Below are positions 33,595 to 34,408 of a stretch of 34,408 nucleotides of DNA, piece after piece. The translations under genes were made by a program, and so were the position numbers. Position 1 is the stretch's first letter. Every line of letters starts with the position of its first letter. The notes below the pieces were generated by a model. That model was not told where the DNA came from, searched no databases, and saw nothing but the letters and a program-made list of their open reading frames with translations. This stretch comes from Planctomycetaceae bacterium (lineage in GTDB: Bacteria > Planctomycetota > Planctomycetia > Planctomycetales > Planctomycetaceae): NCBI GenBank assembly GCA_028291605.1, contig JAQGHS010000138.1, positions 1-34,408 on the forward strand, in the 5' to 3' direction.

Positions 33595-34017
33595 CTAGGA
33601 TGAGGTGGTCGATTCCAACTCGGGTTTCATGGGGCCTTTCAGCAACACCGTCTCGCTCTCTTCGTCCGTCAACAGATAGACGAAGAACGGAATCTTCAGT
33701 TGCAGACAACGAGCCGCACGGTGATGGCCGTCGATCAGCACGTGTCCGCGCACCAACTCGCCCGTTTCGGTGCGATACGTGATGTGGGCAATGATGCCCG
33801 GATATTTCGTATTAACGTGCGGCAGGTGCCCGGCGTGGATCACACTCGTGTCGACGGAATGTTGCACGCTCTCGTCGTCGAGTTCCACTTCCTCACGCCC
33901 ATCACGCACCAGCGTACGCGCGAGATCGACGTCGTAGAGATACTTATGGGCCATGTACCAAAACGTTTCGCGACCCGTAACGCAATGCGGACAATCTTTT
34001 TTGGCTTTAGCGGACAT
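33595..34017 (-). CDS. Small ParB/sulfiredoxin-like domain protein with CPHC motif
   Basis: This is a 140-residue, apparently cytoplasmic protein. The track starts at 34092, but ATG 34017 has GAGG at 5-nt spacing and gives MSAKAKKDCPHC as N-terminus. The C-terminal half (ELVRGHVLIDGHHRAARCLQ, then IPFFVYLLT) resembles the ParB/sulfiredoxin fold, where a G-x-H/R-R motif binds nucleotide or phosphate. CPHC near the N-terminus might bind zinc, although a second Cys pair is not obvious. The gene lies between the terminator of the Gly/Ser/Cys repeat gene and the M50-HlyD fusion, 58 bp ahead of the latter, so it likely shares that transcript. Its function is unknown; modification or recognition of a cargo is a guess. 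The ParB-like assignment is moderate. Confidence 0.65.
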   Translation of the reverse strand: MSAKAKKDCPHCVTGRETFWYMAHKYLYDVDLARTLVRDGREEVELDDESVQHSVDTSVIHAGHLPHVNTKYPGIIAHITYRTETGELVRGHVLIDGHHRAARCLQLKIPFFVYLLTDEESETVLLKGPMKPELESTTSS

Positions 34018-34098
34018 GTTGACCTCGGACAAAAGTGTGACAATCGGGGCGTTTGGATCAACCGCAACGCACGCAACATAAACATAGCTCATGAAGTC

Positions 34099-34140
34099 AA
34101 AAGAAAAGGCAGCCCGGACACAGATGGTCGCTGGGCTGCC
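34099..34140 (-). terminator. Rho-independent terminator of the Gly/Ser/Cys repeat gene
   Basis: Read on the minus strand, GGCAGCCC and GGGCTGCC form a perfect 8-bp stem with a 17-nt loop, followed directly by TTTTCTTTT. It lies 76 bp downstream of the stop codon at 34217. It should separate the repeat gene from the ParB-like/M50 transcript. Confidence 0.85.
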
Positions 34141-34216
34141 ATTTCTTCAGATGATTCCGTTCTTAATCCCGGCAATCACGTTGCGGGACAAGAACTTAGA
34201 GAACCGCGGCGACTGA

Positions 34217-34408
34217 CTACTTGCACTTGCCCTTCGGGGGAGCACAGTACTTGTTGCTGCCACCCTTCTTGCTGCCACCGCACTTGTTGCTGCCGCCCTT
34301 CTTGCTGCCACCGCACTTATCGCTGCCACCCTTCTTGCTACCACCGTGGTTGCTGCCGCCACACTTGTTGCTACCGCCGTGGTCACTGCCACCACACTTG
34401 TTGCTGCC
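34217..34408 (-). CDS. Gly/Ser/Lys/Cys repeat protein, C-terminal part (cut by window end)
   Basis: The minus strand is open from the window edge for 63 codons to TAG at 34217-34219. The track shows only an Ala/Val-rich shadow frame here. The visible part consists of short units GGSKK, GGSNKC, GGSDKC and GGSNH, then ends NKYCAPPKGKCK. It has six cysteines and many lysines, is almost free of hydrophobic residues, and has no other domain. The regular glycine/cysteine spacing and the downstream terminator argue that this is a real gene. The family is not recognised. Possible roles include an exported cross-linked matrix peptide, a metal-binding peptide or a modified-peptide precursor, all inferred from composition only. 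The N-terminus, which would show a signal or leader, lies outside the window. Confidence 0.7.
   Translation of the reverse strand, partial: GSNKCGGSDHGGSNKCGGSNHGGSKKGGSDKCGGSKKGGSNKCGGSKKGGSNKYCAPPKGKCK

Noticed and set aside
34147-34395. 82-aa Ala/Val/Arg-rich minus ORF offered by the track
   Set aside because: It is another frame of the Gly/Ser/Lys/Cys repeat, and it runs through the terminator side. The Gly/Ser/Cys frame has a sensible stop before the terminator and a protein-like repeat pattern.

Overview
The window looks like chromosome of a planctomycete (Planctomycetota). The best evidence is the N-terminal LEDRLLLSA motif of the giant minus-strand protein. It matches the LEPR-xLL signature that planctomycetes put at the start of very large surface proteins, and it is followed by a DUF4347 domain. 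The repeated use of site-2-protease/HlyD fusion proteins also fits that phylum. I saw no rRNA, tRNA, CRISPR array, insertion sequence or phage gene.

Layout. 1-917: no gene I can support. 918-3179 (+): an exported helical protein and a Gly/Tyr-rich exported protein, 3 nt apart. 3513-7744 (+): two tandem paralogous TolC-type outer-membrane factors. 7850-10300 (-): a membrane-bound GGDEF/HD-GYP cyclic-di-GMP protein. 10364-21733 (-): a 3789-residue surface protein with LEPR-xLL, DUF4347, sixteen tandem 135-residue repeats and a hydrophobic C-terminus. 22057-28703 (+): a four-gene run, divergent from the adhesin, coding for a shortened SecA-like ATPase, a small HlyD-type adaptor, a GAF-TM-HlyD fusion and a PqqD-like/M50/HlyD fusion. 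29111-31012 (+): a TolC-type outer-membrane lipoprotein. 31035-33536 (-): a second PqqD-like/M50/HlyD fusion. 33595-34017 (-): a small ParB/sulfiredoxin-like protein. 34217-34408 (-): the C-terminal end of a Gly/Ser/Lys/Cys repeat protein, cut by the window edge and followed by a convincing rho-independent terminator.

How it may work together (inference). The window has three outer-membrane factors, four HlyD-type adaptors (two fused to a site-2 protease, one to a GAF sensor) and a giant exported adhesin, but no ABC, RND or MFS pump. The only ATPase of transport type is the short SecA-like protein, and its gene shares a divergent intergenic region with the adhesin. The simplest reading is a dedicated, SecA-powered export route for the giant protein (and possibly the small Gly-rich proteins) through HlyD/TolC conduits. 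A cyclic-di-GMP enzyme encoded just downstream of the adhesin may be a control point. This would be neither a classical type I system nor a plain Sec pathway, and it is the main candidate here for an undescribed system.

All calls come from reading the sequence. Domain names are by motif recognition, with no database search. Residue numbers are approximate unless tied to a stated motif.
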